A stretch of DNA of 15,597 bases, from positions 1 to 15,597 of the forward strand of contig JAZKZE010000017.1 of assembly GCA_045612485.1 (NCBI GenBank). The letters run 5' to 3'. The DNA is from RGIG5327 sp045612485. GTDB taxonomy: Bacteria; Verrucomicrobiota; Lentisphaeria; Victivallales; UBA1829. Of the stretch, positions 1-7,075 are shown piece after piece. Within the stretch, counting starts at the first letter, position 1. Each line of letters starts with the position of its first letter. Position numbers and translations under genes: made by a program. The notes beneath the pieces were generated by a model, which had not been told where the DNA came from, did no database searches, and was given only the letters and a program-made list of their open reading frames with translations.

Positions 1-139
1 TACGCTCACAATTCCTTGTGAGCGTCCGCAAGAAAATGCCCTGCGGTTCATTCGCACATCCACTGCGCGCTGGTTGGCAACCGCCTCGCCTGGCAACCGA
101 ACATTTCTCTTTTTTCCATGATTTTATGGGACAGCTGTG
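1..139 (-). repeat. Left copy of ~135-bp inverted terminal repeat
   Basis: Positions 5-139 match the reverse complement of 15462-15597 along the whole length. I count about three substitutions near 73-78, a short patch of differences with a one-base indel near 31-36, and otherwise identity. The outer tip is a palindrome at 2-25: two 10-base arms (ACGCTCACAA and its complement) around TTCC. A second weaker hairpin lies at about 27-47. No transposase and no target-site duplication can be seen. It is most likely a dispersed intergenic repeat (REP/MITE-like) at which an assembly broke. The function is unknown. Confidence 0.9.
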
Positions 140-222
140 GACACGAACCGGAAAATAAAAAAGAGAAGTTCTTCCAAATGGAAAAACAGAAGAAAAGTAT
201 GCAGATATTCCCGCTGTCAAAT

Positions 223-258
223 AAAAAAGCCTGCTCCCGGAAAAATCAGGAAGCAGGC
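223..258 (-). terminator. Rho-independent terminator of the HU gene
   Basis: Read on the minus strand, a 10-bp stem (GCCTGCTTCC pairing with GGGAGCAGGC, one G-T wobble) encloses a 10-base loop and is followed by six T residues. It lies about 28 bases after the HU stop codon, in the right orientation to end that transcript. Confidence 0.9.
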
Positions 259-285
259 AGAATCTTGCAAAAAAGTTCTTACAGC

Positions 286-573
286 TTATTTTGCCAGTTT
301 GGCAATACGGGCTTTGAGTTCTTTTCCGGCACGGAATTTGACAACTGCTCTTTCAGGAATGGCAATAGGCACTTCAGGCTTATTGGGGTTGCGGCCCACG
401 CGACCTTTGCGCACTTTGATTTCAAATACACCAAAATTACGCAGTTCGATATCACGGCCTGCAACAAGCTCTTCTGCAATATAATCCAATGTTTTCTGTA
501 CAACTTCGGCGACATCTGCCTGGATCAGATTTGTTTCTGCAGCGATTTTGACAACCAAATCTCTTTTTGTCAT
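286..573 (-). CDS. HU/IHF family nucleoid DNA-binding protein
   Basis: This 95-residue protein has the size and layout of HU/IHF subunits, which dimerise and bend DNA in the nucleoid. An N-terminal helical part (about 1-40, starting MTKRDLVVKI) is followed by the family signature: RNFGVFEIKVRKGRVGRNP at about 45-63, with the intercalating Pro of the beta arm at 63, and then an IPERAVVKFRAGKELK stretch. An open frame continues upstream to 705, but the ATG at 573 has a GGAG six bases ahead of it and gives the usual length, so I chose it. It is transcribed away from the sugar cluster and has its own promoter and terminator, so it is probably an unrelated housekeeping neighbour. HU versus an IHF-type subunit cannot be decided here. 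Confidence 0.95.
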   Translation of the reverse strand: MTKRDLVVKIAAETNLIQADVAEVVQKTLDYIAEELVAGRDIELRNFGVFEIKVRKGRVGRNPNKPEVPIAIPERAVVKFRAGKELKARIAKLAK

Positions 574-665
574 TTTGAACTCCATGTTTTCAGTTTTTCC
601 GGTCCATACCCCCGGAAACTTCCCCGGACAAGCATTTCTGAACCGTTTTTTTGACTGTATTCCAT

Positions 666-695
666 ATAATATAATCCTTTTTACAGGAAAAGCAA
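666..695 (-). promoter_or_regulatory. Candidate sigma70-type promoter for HU
   Basis: On the minus strand a TTGCTT box (690-695) is followed by either TATATT (668-673, 16-base spacer) or TATTAT (666-671, 18-base spacer). Transcription would start about 80-90 bases ahead of the HU start codon. The match is reasonable but the region is AT-rich, so chance matches are likely. Confidence 0.45.
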
Positions 696-825
696 ATTTT
701 TTCACAGTATTTTCACAATTTTTCTACTTTTTTTCTCATTTTTTTGCAATTTTCCATAATACATATTCCACTGCCGGAAATACTGTTTTTCTGTGCCATA
801 TTTTTAACTCATGATCTTTTTTCTC

Positions 826-854
826 TTGAAAAAATTTTCACCGCAGGATATATT
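826..854 (+). promoter_or_regulatory. Candidate sigma70-type promoter with overlapping palindrome
   Basis: TTGAAA (826-831) and TATATT (849-854) are separated by 17 bases, a good match to the vegetative consensus, placed about 40 bases ahead of the start codon at 895. A 14-base inverted repeat, TGAAAA-AA-TTTTCA (827-840), overlaps the -35 box and could be an operator. That role is inferred; no regulator gene is in view. Confidence 0.6.
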
Positions 855-894
855 TTCTTCTGTTTGAAACACACCAGTAAAAAGGAGAAATATT

Positions 895-1764
895 ATGTCA
901 TTTGTTCCCGTTACCCACATTGTCTATGCCCCCCTCAACAATAGTAAACTCACACCGCATATCCTGCGGGACCTTGCCGCTTCCGGTATGAAGAATATCG
1001 TTCTTTCCAGTACCGTCGTATCCGATTGCATGAAGGAGCCTTATCTGCCGGAATGTATCCGGAAATGGGCGGAAGATGCCGATCTTTCCTTTGTGGACGG
1101 CCATGCCATGTTCCCGGATTGCGTATGCCCTTCTTACCCTGTTGAGGAAAAACGGGATCTTATGATCAATTACATCAAAATGGAACTTTCCATTGCCAAT
1201 GCCTTCGGTGTAAAAACCTTTACCGTACATACCGGAAATAATTATGACCGTACTCTTTCCGTGGATGTTTATAAAGAAGCCATGTACCGTTCCATGGAAA
1301 AACTGCTGCCGGAAGCGGAAAAAAATGATGTGATCATTGCTTTGGAAAACATCTGGACAAGCCCCAATACCCCGGAAGTGCTGCTGGATGTGATGGAAAA
1401 ATTTGATTCCCCCTATCTGGGACTCTGTTATGATTCCGGTCATGCCAACATTATGAAATATGCAAAAAGGGAAAATTCCCCGGCAAAAATCTGGTGGAAT
1501 ACTCCGGAGGAGATCCCCCAGGATGACCGGATCCTGGAAAAGATGCTCCCTTATGTGGTAAACTGTCATTTGCATGACAACTGCGGGGAAAGAGATGATC
1601 ACTTTCTTCCCGGGAAAGGCAATATCAACTGGGATCATATCATGGGACTTCTGAAAAAGGCACCCCGTCTCAAATGTATCCAGAATGAGTCCGGTTACAA
1701 CAGCGATACGTTGGCAACAAAGGAGGTTGTGAAACTTTTTGAAGACCTTTGCGAAAAAGGATAA
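895..1764 (+). CDS. Sugar phosphate isomerase/epimerase (AP endonuclease 2-fold TIM barrel)
   Basis: The 289-residue product fits the xylose-isomerase-like TIM barrel family (AP_endonuc_2), cytoplasmic enzymes that isomerise or epimerise sugars or sugar-derived keto acids using a divalent metal. Visible ligand candidates are Glu151 in IALEN, Asp180 and His183 in CYDSGHAN, His225/His227 in CHLHDN, and Glu265 in QNESG. The HFLPGKGNINW stretch is typical of the family. The start has AAGGAG about seven bases ahead. It is the first plus-strand gene and is separated from the next by 320 bases, so it may be its own transcript, although it is close in theme to the sugar genes downstream. There is no signal peptide. 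The exact substrate cannot be read from sequence. Confidence 0.88.
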   Translation: MSFVPVTHIVYAPLNNSKLTPHILRDLAASGMKNIVLSSTVVSDCMKEPYLPECIRKWAEDADLSFVDGHAMFPDCVCPSYPVEEKRDLMINYIKMELSIANAFGVKTFTVHTGNNYDRTLSVDVYKEAMYRSMEKLLPEAEKNDVIIALENIWTSPNTPEVLLDVMEKFDSPYLGLCYDSGHANIMKYAKRENSPAKIWWNTPEEIPQDDRILEKMLPYVVNCHLHDNCGERDDHFLPGKGNINWDHIMGLLKKAPRLKCIQNESGYNSDTLATKEVVKLFEDLCEKG

Positions 1765-2084
1765 TGAGGTAATTGCGAAAGTCATTCAAAAAAAATTAAA
1801 GATGCAGCAGCAAAGAGTTGTGAAAGGTAATTTGAGGCTGCTGCCCGCAGTGGTAACAGCCGGAAATGCTCCTTTTGCAAATCTAAGCAGATGCTCTTAA
1901 AGATTTTTGAGGAGTTTTGAAACTACCTCTGATGTTAAAAAATAACATACTTTGTGAAAAAAAACAGGTATGGAGAAGTTTTTTTCCTTGTTTTATTTTT
2001 CTTACAGGTTATCTTATTAGCAAATAATAGAGTCTTTTAACACAAGAGTAAGACTGTAACAACCCCAAAAGAAAGGAAAAAATT
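1765..2084. other. 320-base intergenic region ahead of the aminotransferase
   Basis: No credible gene is seen. The stretch contains an 8-bp perfect GC stem (1804-1844), a 6-bp inverted repeat ATGTTA-N5-TAACAT (1932-1948), and long T/A runs. A weak promoter candidate is TTGTTT (1988-1993) with TATCTT (2010-2015), 16 bases apart. A short inverted repeat AGTCTT/AAGACT spans 2031-2055. The aminotransferase ribosome binding site (AAAGGA) precedes 2085. The length and the inverted repeats suggest a regulated leader or operator region, but nothing matches a known riboswitch convincingly. Confidence 0.55.
1804..1844. other. GC-rich stem-loop in the intergenic region
   Basis: GCAGCAGC (1804-1811) pairs perfectly with GCTGCTGC (1837-1844) across a 25-base loop. 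No T tract follows, so it is not a standard intrinsic terminator. It could stabilise the 3' end of the isomerase mRNA or be part of a structured leader for the next gene. Confidence 0.4.
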
Positions 2085-3452
2085 ATGGGAAAGTACAATC
2101 CGGCTCCCTATCAGCTTGACCTTACACAGGTTCCCCGTTTTGTCACAAGCGAGGTCCCCGGCCCCCGCAGTAAAGAACTCCATGCCCGTGCGGAAAAATA
2201 TTACCGCGGTCTTTCCGGTCAGGTAAGATTGTTCCCCGTCGCCTTTGAAAAAGGTGAAGGCTGCATGATGGAAGACGCCGATGGCAATCAGTACATCGAC
2301 TTTTCCAGCGGTATCTATGTGACCACACTGGGCCATTGCCACCCCAAAATCACCGAAGGTGTTGCCAAGTATGCCAACAAGATCATGAACTGCCATGACT
2401 TCACCACAGAGATCAAGGTGAAACTTCTGGAAAAAATGGCTGCAACTCTCCCCGGCGACCTGAAATGCTTCCAGCTTTACGACTGCGGTACTGCCGCTGT
2501 GGAAGCCGGTCTGCGTACCTGCCGTGCAGCAACAGGCAAACATGAGTTTCTCTCCTGCTTCATGGACTTCCACGGCAAGAGCGGTCACTCCATCGGCTGC
2601 GCCCGTATGACCAAATTCAGCGGTCCCACCCGTCCCGCCGGTTTCTACATGGTTCCCCGTCCTGACACCTACCGCCCCTGGTGGACAAGAGAAGACGGCT
2701 CTCTGGATACCGAAAAATATCTGGAATACTATGACACCTTCATCAGAGAATCCACCACCAATCAGATCGCCGCATTCGTTCTGGAACCCATCCAGGGCTG
2801 GGGCGGATCCATCATGCCGCCGGATGATTTCTTCCCCAAATTGAGAAAATTCTGCGATGAACGCAATATCCTGCTTTTCGCCGACGAAGTTCTCACCAGT
2901 ATGGGAAGAACCGGTAAGATCCTCTGCTGTGAACACTGGGATGTGCTTCCCGATGTAGTCACACTGGGTAAAGGTTTCGGTAACGGTTTCCCTGTGACCT
3001 GTATGGCTGTGCGTAAACCCTACGCCGACGCGGTGGACAAAATCAGTGCCTCCACCTCCTACGGGGGAAATCCCATGGCATGTGCCGCTGCTCTCGCCTG
3101 CTTTGAAGTCATTGAAGAAGAAGGTCTGCTGGAACACGCACAGGAACTGGAACAGCTCTTCAAGAACCGTATGAAAGACTGGACCACCAAATACCAGATC
3201 GTCGGTGACACCCGCTGCAAAGGCTGTCTGCTTGGTATCGAACTTGTGAAAGACAAGAAAGCCAAAACACCCTTTGATGAAGCCGGTAAAATGGTCTATC
3301 AGAAGGCATTCCGCAAAGGTCTCGCCTGGGTTCCCGCAGGTCACATTCTCCGCATGAGTCCTCCCATTGTGATGCCCAACGAAGTGGCTCTCAAAGGTAT
3401 GGACATCATTGAAGAAGCCATTGCAGAAACCGAAAAAGAACTGCTGGGCTGA
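2085..3452 (+). CDS. Class III (4-aminobutyrate-type) PLP-dependent aminotransferase
   Basis: The 455-residue product is a full-length fold-type I, class III aminotransferase, moving an amino group between an amine or amino acid and a 2-oxo acid or aldehyde. The PLP phosphate-binding loop is visible as CGTAAVE (134-140). FADEV carries Asp267, which contacts the pyridine nitrogen, and TLGKGFGNGFP carries the Schiff-base Lys296. The N-terminal GEGCMMEDADGNQYIDFSSG stretch is also typical of the class. AAAGGA precedes the start. The gene leads the long plus-strand run and is separated from it by a hairpin at 3475. Its place beside sugar genes hints at an amino sugar or sugar-linked amine, but this class has many substrates and I cannot choose one. 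Confidence 0.9.
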   Translation: MGKYNPAPYQLDLTQVPRFVTSEVPGPRSKELHARAEKYYRGLSGQVRLFPVAFEKGEGCMMEDADGNQYIDFSSGIYVTTLGHCHPKITEGVAKYANKIMNCHDFTTEIKVKLLEKMAATLPGDLKCFQLYDCGTAAVEAGLRTCRAATGKHEFLSCFMDFHGKSGHSIGCARMTKFSGPTRPAGFYMVPRPDTYRPWWTREDGSLDTEKYLEYYDTFIRESTTNQIAAFVLEPIQGWGGSIMPPDDFFPKLRKFCDERNILLFADEVLTSMGRTGKILCCEHWDVLPDVVTLGKGFGNGFPVTCMAVRKPYADAVDKISASTSYGGNPMACAAALACFEVIEEEGLLEHAQELEQLFKNRMKDWTTKYQIVGDTRCKGCLLGIELVKDKKAKTPFDEAGKMVYQKAFRKGLAWVPAGHILRMSPPIVMPNEVALKGMDIIEEAIAETEKELLG

Positions 3453-3474
3453 TTCTTTTCATGCTTTTACACAG

Positions 3475-3506
3475 GTACGGAGGGGGCATCCCCCTTCCGT
3501 ACTTTT
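3475..3506 (+). terminator. Strong hairpin with short T tract (partial terminator or attenuator)
   Basis: GTACGGAGGGGG (3475-3486) pairs with CCCCTTCCGTAC (3491-3502) over a CATC loop: 12 bp with one G-T wobble, followed by only four T residues. It begins 22 bases after the aminotransferase stop. No promoter-like sequence is evident in the 36 bases between it and the next gene, so it may let some transcription through and lower expression of the genes that follow. Confidence 0.7.
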
Positions 3507-3542
3507 CCGGAAACATTCAAGTTCAAGCAAAGGACAGAAAAA

Positions 3543-4322
3543 ATGGTTGAAGTAAAATGGTACGGGATCAACGCTCTTGAATTCAGATATTCCGGGGGCT
3601 CCTTCATGATCGATCCTTATGTGAGCCGGGACAGGGAAAAACTTTCTGTTCCGGAAGAACAGGAAAAATATCTGGCAGACTGCAAGCCGGATTTTGTTCT
3701 CATGACTCATTCCCACTGGGATCACCTGCCGGATATGCTGTACCTTTTTGAAAAGACGGATACGGTGCTTTATGCCTCAAAAACCGCTTGCAATATTATG
3801 CGTGCCCTGGGCGTAAAGGAAAAAAATCTGCATGAACTTGTTTACGGGGAAAAACTGACTTTCCCCGGTCTTACAGTTACCGCACTGGAATCCCGGCACA
3901 TGGGGATCATGCCGGAAGATAGTTTTTATGAAGAGATCCCTTCTGATAAAGATTTCACAAAAAGAGAAAGCTGGAAATGCGGGGAAGTTTTTTCATTCAA
4001 GCTGGAAATGGATGATCTTGTGATCCTGAACGGCGGATCGGCAAATCTGCATATACCATCCATGAAAGGCATTTCCTGCGACTACCTTATTTACGGGATC
4101 AGCCGCTGGAAAGAGGGCTTTCCGCAGCTTCTTACAGAAAATCTTTTCTTCAAACGCCTCATAGGCGTCCATCACGATGAATTCACCCGTCCCCTTTCAG
4201 AGTTTTCTTTACGGGACGATATGATACGGCTGAAAGAAGCCATCCCGGGACTTCCGGCAATGGAACTTACCCCTTTGCAATGGACTATGCTGCCTAAAAT
4301 CCAAGGAGAAAAAAATGCATAA
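3543..4322 (+). CDS. UlaG-like metallo-beta-lactamase-fold hydrolase (putative sugar lactonase)
   Basis: This 259-residue protein has the metallo-beta-lactamase signature THSHWDH, with His56, His58, Asp60 and His61 as metal ligands, a later His119 in SRHMG, and a C-terminal GVHHDEF with His210/His211. The MIDPYVS start and overall size resemble UlaG, the L-ascorbate-6-phosphate lactonase, and related predicted lactonases. Where the fold usually has a bridging Asp, I see ILNGGSAN (161-168), with Gly165/Ser166. AAGGA lies ahead of the start. The stop overlaps the next start by eight bases, indicating translational coupling to the GH28-like gene. A role opening a sugar lactone made by the nearby dehydrogenase is inferred. 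There is no signal peptide, so it should be cytoplasmic. Confidence 0.82.
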   Translation: MVEVKWYGINALEFRYSGGSFMIDPYVSRDREKLSVPEEQEKYLADCKPDFVLMTHSHWDHLPDMLYLFEKTDTVLYASKTACNIMRALGVKEKNLHELVYGEKLTFPGLTVTALESRHMGIMPEDSFYEEIPSDKDFTKRESWKCGEVFSFKLEMDDLVILNGGSANLHIPSMKGISCDYLIYGISRWKEGFPQLLTENLFFKRLIGVHHDEFTRPLSEFSLRDDMIRLKEAIPGLPAMELTPLQWTMLPKIQGEKNA

Positions 4323-5613
4323 CGTAAAAGATTTCGGAGCAAAAGGCGACGGTATCACCAAAGATACAGAAGCCATCCAGAAAGCCATTGATGCCGGGGG
4401 CATCGTCCATTTTCCTCCGGGAATATATCTTACCGGAACCCTTTTTCTCAAATCCAACGGGGGACTTGATCTGGAAGAGGGGGCAGTTATTTTAGGCAGT
4501 CCGGATAAAGAGGATTACAACAAGGATGATGTCATCCCCCAGAACAGAGCCTTTGTAAAAGAACACGTTTCCGGAGCCCACCTGATCATTGCCGCGGAAC
4601 AGCATAATATCGTTCTGCGGGGCGGACGCATCGACGGCAACCGTCAGGCTTTCATGAATGAACCTCATCCCGAATATCCCACTGTCTTTGCTTTTCCCCA
4701 ATGGCGGCCGGGGCAGATGGTCTTTTTCTGCGAATGTGAAAATGTGACCATTACGGATATGGAAATGGTCAATCCCCCCTACTGGACGCTTTTCCTTCAC
4801 GGATGTGAATTTGTCACCATCCGGGGCCTGCGCAATACCAATGACTTCCGCACCCACAACGGTGACGGAATGGATATCGACTGCTGCCGTTTTGTCACCA
4901 TAAGCGATTGCATCATCCACTCTGCGGATGACTGCCTTACTTTGCGGGGCAATGAAGAACCTTTGAAAAAGAAACGGTACTGCGAATATGTGACGATCAC
5001 CAACTGTATTCTCTCCACCAGGTGCTGTGCCTTCCGTATCGGAGTGGGCAACGGGCTTGTCCGCAGATGCAATATCAGCAATATCGTGATCCATGACACC
5101 CGTACAGCCTTCTGTTTTGTTTCCCAGTACTCCCCGACAAGTCCCGGAGTGGGGATAGAGGATATCATGATCGAAAATGTGCGTATGGATTGCATCCGGC
5201 CCTTCAATATCGCCACAACAGTACGGGGAATACAGAAAGAGGAGGCAAAAGCCATCCGCAATGTGGTATTCAATCATGTCCGTGGCACGGCAGCGAAGGG
5301 AAGTCTTGTTATCGGAAGAAGTAAAGGTTATGTGGAAAATATTACTTTTTCCGATGTTATCCTTGACTTTGGAAGAGGGGAAAATATCGGGGAAAGACCG
5401 GAAAACAGTTACGGGGAATTTATTAAAACCAATCCCCCCTGTGCCTTCTGGGTGGAAAATGCGGAAAATGTCATCTTCAGGGATGTGAAAGTAAACTTCC
5501 CGGAAGAGGCAAATGAATGGAAATATGCCATTTATGCTGCAAATGCGGAAGGACTTGCACTGAGGGACACCACTTCTGCCCGCTGTTGCAGTATTGAGGG
5601 AAAAGAGATTTGA
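4315..5613 (+). CDS. GH28-like beta-helix glycoside hydrolase (polygalacturonase-related), copy 1
   Basis: The 432-residue product starts directly with VKDFGAKGDG and continues with the DTEAIQKAID and GGIVHFPPGIY blocks typical of pectin-active parallel beta-helix proteins (GH28/pectate lyase 3 superfamily). The catalytic acids of GH28 are present: Asp184 in HNGDGMDID and Asp205-Asp206 in SADDC. The usual GHG His and the later R-I-K pair are not. The matching site reads CAFRIGVGNG (238-247), and no RIK follows. There is no signal peptide, so it should act in the cytoplasm on imported oligosaccharides. AAGGAG precedes the ATG, which sits inside the end of the lactonase-like gene. Glycoside hydrolase activity is likely but the substrate (galacturonide, rhamnogalacturonide or other) is uncertain. 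Confidence 0.85.
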   Translation: MHNVKDFGAKGDGITKDTEAIQKAIDAGGIVHFPPGIYLTGTLFLKSNGGLDLEEGAVILGSPDKEDYNKDDVIPQNRAFVKEHVSGAHLIIAAEQHNIVLRGGRIDGNRQAFMNEPHPEYPTVFAFPQWRPGQMVFFCECENVTITDMEMVNPPYWTLFLHGCEFVTIRGLRNTNDFRTHNGDGMDIDCCRFVTISDCIIHSADDCLTLRGNEEPLKKKRYCEYVTITNCILSTRCCAFRIGVGNGLVRRCNISNIVIHDTRTAFCFVSQYSPTSPGVGIEDIMIENVRMDCIRPFNIATTVRGIQKEEAKAIRNVVFNHVRGTAAKGSLVIGRSKGYVENITFSDVILDFGRGENIGERPENSYGEFIKTNPPCAFWVENAENVIFRDVKVNFPEEANEWKYAIYAANAEGLALRDTTSARCCSIEGKEI

Positions 5614-5629
5614 AACTGGGAGATTTTTT

Positions 5630-7012
5630 ATGGATATTTTTCTGAAAGATCTGGGGCTTGTCCCCGATAGTGAAAAAGTACAGACAGCCGTCATTCAGAA
5701 GGCAATAGATGACTGTGCCTCTTCCGGCGGCGGAACGGTATATATGCCTGACGGAGTGTTTATTTCCGGGACACTTTATATGCGTTCCAACGTATTTCTG
5801 CATCTGGAAAGCAATACCACTCTGAAAGCCTCTCCTGACTATGCCGACTACAATGCGGCGGATGCCTGGGTGCAGAACTGGGCAAGTGAACCGGAACATA
5901 CCACAGGAGGACACTTTATCGTCTTTCTGGAAGTGGAACACGCCGGCTTGACCGGACACGGTACCATTGACGGAAACGGTATGAGTTTCCCCTACCGTAG
6001 AAATGTACCGGACTGGATGGCTGTCCATAACGACAAAAGCATCAAACGGCCCGCCCAGATGGTCTATCTTTGCGAATCAAAGGATATCCGGATCAGAGAT
6101 GTGCGACTTTTCAATTCCTCATACTGGAGCTGCTTTGTATGGGGATGTGAAAATGTTATCATAAGCGGACTTTACATCAGAAACAATCCGGAGATCCCCA
6201 ACAGTGACGGTATCGATATCGATTCCTCCCGCCATGTCATTGTAAGCGATTGCCTTATCGACACAGAAGATGACTGCATTACTTTCCGCTGTGCCGGAAG
6301 ACGGCTGAAAAACCGGAATGCCATTCTGGAGGATGTGACTGTCACAAACTGTCAGCTGCGTACTCCCGGATGCAATGCCTTCCGTATCGGGGTGGGCAAC
6401 GGCATTATCCGCAACTGCCTTGTATCCAATGTGCTTATCCGGGGTTCCTCCAAAGGTGTCTGTCTGGAAGCCCGTTACACGTTCAACTCCGATGAAGAAC
6501 CGGGTACAGCCATTGAAAACATCTCTTTCAACAATATTTTCATGGAATCCCGCTGCGGGATCTATATGGGGTCTTACTGCATGGGTGCAACCGATTGCAT
6601 TGCTCCCCCTGTCCGCAATATCCGTTTCAGCAATATCACTGCCAAAAGCTGTGTGAATTTTGTGATCCAGAGCAATCTGGGTGCTGTTGTAGAAGATATT
6701 GTCCTGCAGAATTTCAATGTGGAACTTTCCGGCACCCCCCGGGTGCGTTTCAGCAGGGGATACCACGAATGGGAACACGCAACCGGAAGAGGGGCATTCC
6801 TTATTGCCGGAGCAAAAAATGTCACCATGCGGGATATTACCGTAAGGATCCCGGATGAATCCTATGCAACAGAAGCCGTTGTAATTTCCGATGAAGACGG
6901 AGAGATCTTCATGGATAATGTGAAGGGGTACAAAGGAAACAGGGTACTGCCTTTAAGTACGGCTTTCAATGCCCTGGAAATCGAAGAGGGGAAACAACGT
7001 CCCAACTATTGA
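5630..7012 (+). CDS. GH28-like beta-helix glycoside hydrolase, copy 2
   Basis: I chose the ATG at 5630, with GGGAG eight bases ahead, over an in-frame TTG at 5594 that would overlap the previous gene. This gives 460 residues and a 16-base gap. The protein is a diverged paralog of the preceding gene: QKAIDDCASSGGGTVYMPDG near the start, Asp193 in NSDGIDID, Asp214-Asp215 in TEDDC, then NAFRIGVGNG where canonical GH28 enzymes have the GHG motif. As in copy 1, the catalytic acids are kept and the His and RIK motif are missing. No signal peptide is seen. Two related enzymes side by side suggest two linkages or two chain lengths of one substrate. Confidence 0.85.
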   Translation: MDIFLKDLGLVPDSEKVQTAVIQKAIDDCASSGGGTVYMPDGVFISGTLYMRSNVFLHLESNTTLKASPDYADYNAADAWVQNWASEPEHTTGGHFIVFLEVEHAGLTGHGTIDGNGMSFPYRRNVPDWMAVHNDKSIKRPAQMVYLCESKDIRIRDVRLFNSSYWSCFVWGCENVIISGLYIRNNPEIPNSDGIDIDSSRHVIVSDCLIDTEDDCITFRCAGRRLKNRNAILEDVTVTNCQLRTPGCNAFRIGVGNGIIRNCLVSNVLIRGSSKGVCLEARYTFNSDEEPGTAIENISFNNIFMESRCGIYMGSYCMGATDCIAPPVRNIRFSNITAKSCVNFVIQSNLGAVVEDIVLQNFNVELSGTPRVRFSRGYHEWEHATGRGAFLIAGAKNVTMRDITVRIPDESYATEAVVISDEDGEIFMDNVKGYKGNRVLPLSTAFNALEIEEGKQRPNY

Positions 7013-7075
7013 GAAAGAAAAATACGAACAAATAAAAGAATAAACTGTCTGAATATTTCTAAAGAAAGGAAAAAA

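Larger units (their letters stand above)
574..894. other. Divergent intergenic region between HU and the isomerase gene
   Basis: This 321-base stretch is AT-rich with many T runs and has no credible coding frame; the open frames across it are low-complexity Phe/Ser-rich shadows. It holds a candidate minus-strand promoter for HU near 666-695 and a candidate plus-strand promoter at 826-854. The remainder (about 700-820) shows no feature I can name. Confidence 0.7.

Noticed and set aside
118..654. Plus-strand open frame of 178 codons across the HU gene
   Set aside because: It is antisense to a clear HU gene, begins in the repeat, and is Phe/Cys-rich with no recognisable domain.
574..705. N-terminal extension of HU up to the start at 705 (139 residues)
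   Set aside because: The extension has no HU family match, and the ATG at 573 has a good GGAG and gives the normal family length.
1810..1920. Resemblance to a cobalamin riboswitch core (GGT...GCTGCTGCCCGCAGTGGTAA)
   Set aside because: The order of short blocks is suggestive, but the exact CCCCGCnACTGT core and the 3' conserved CaGGAgACC box are missing, and the aminotransferase is not an expected target.
5594..5629. TTG start for the second GH28-like gene
   Set aside because: It would overlap the previous gene and adds 12 residues with no family match, while the ATG at 5630 has a GGGAG at good spacing.
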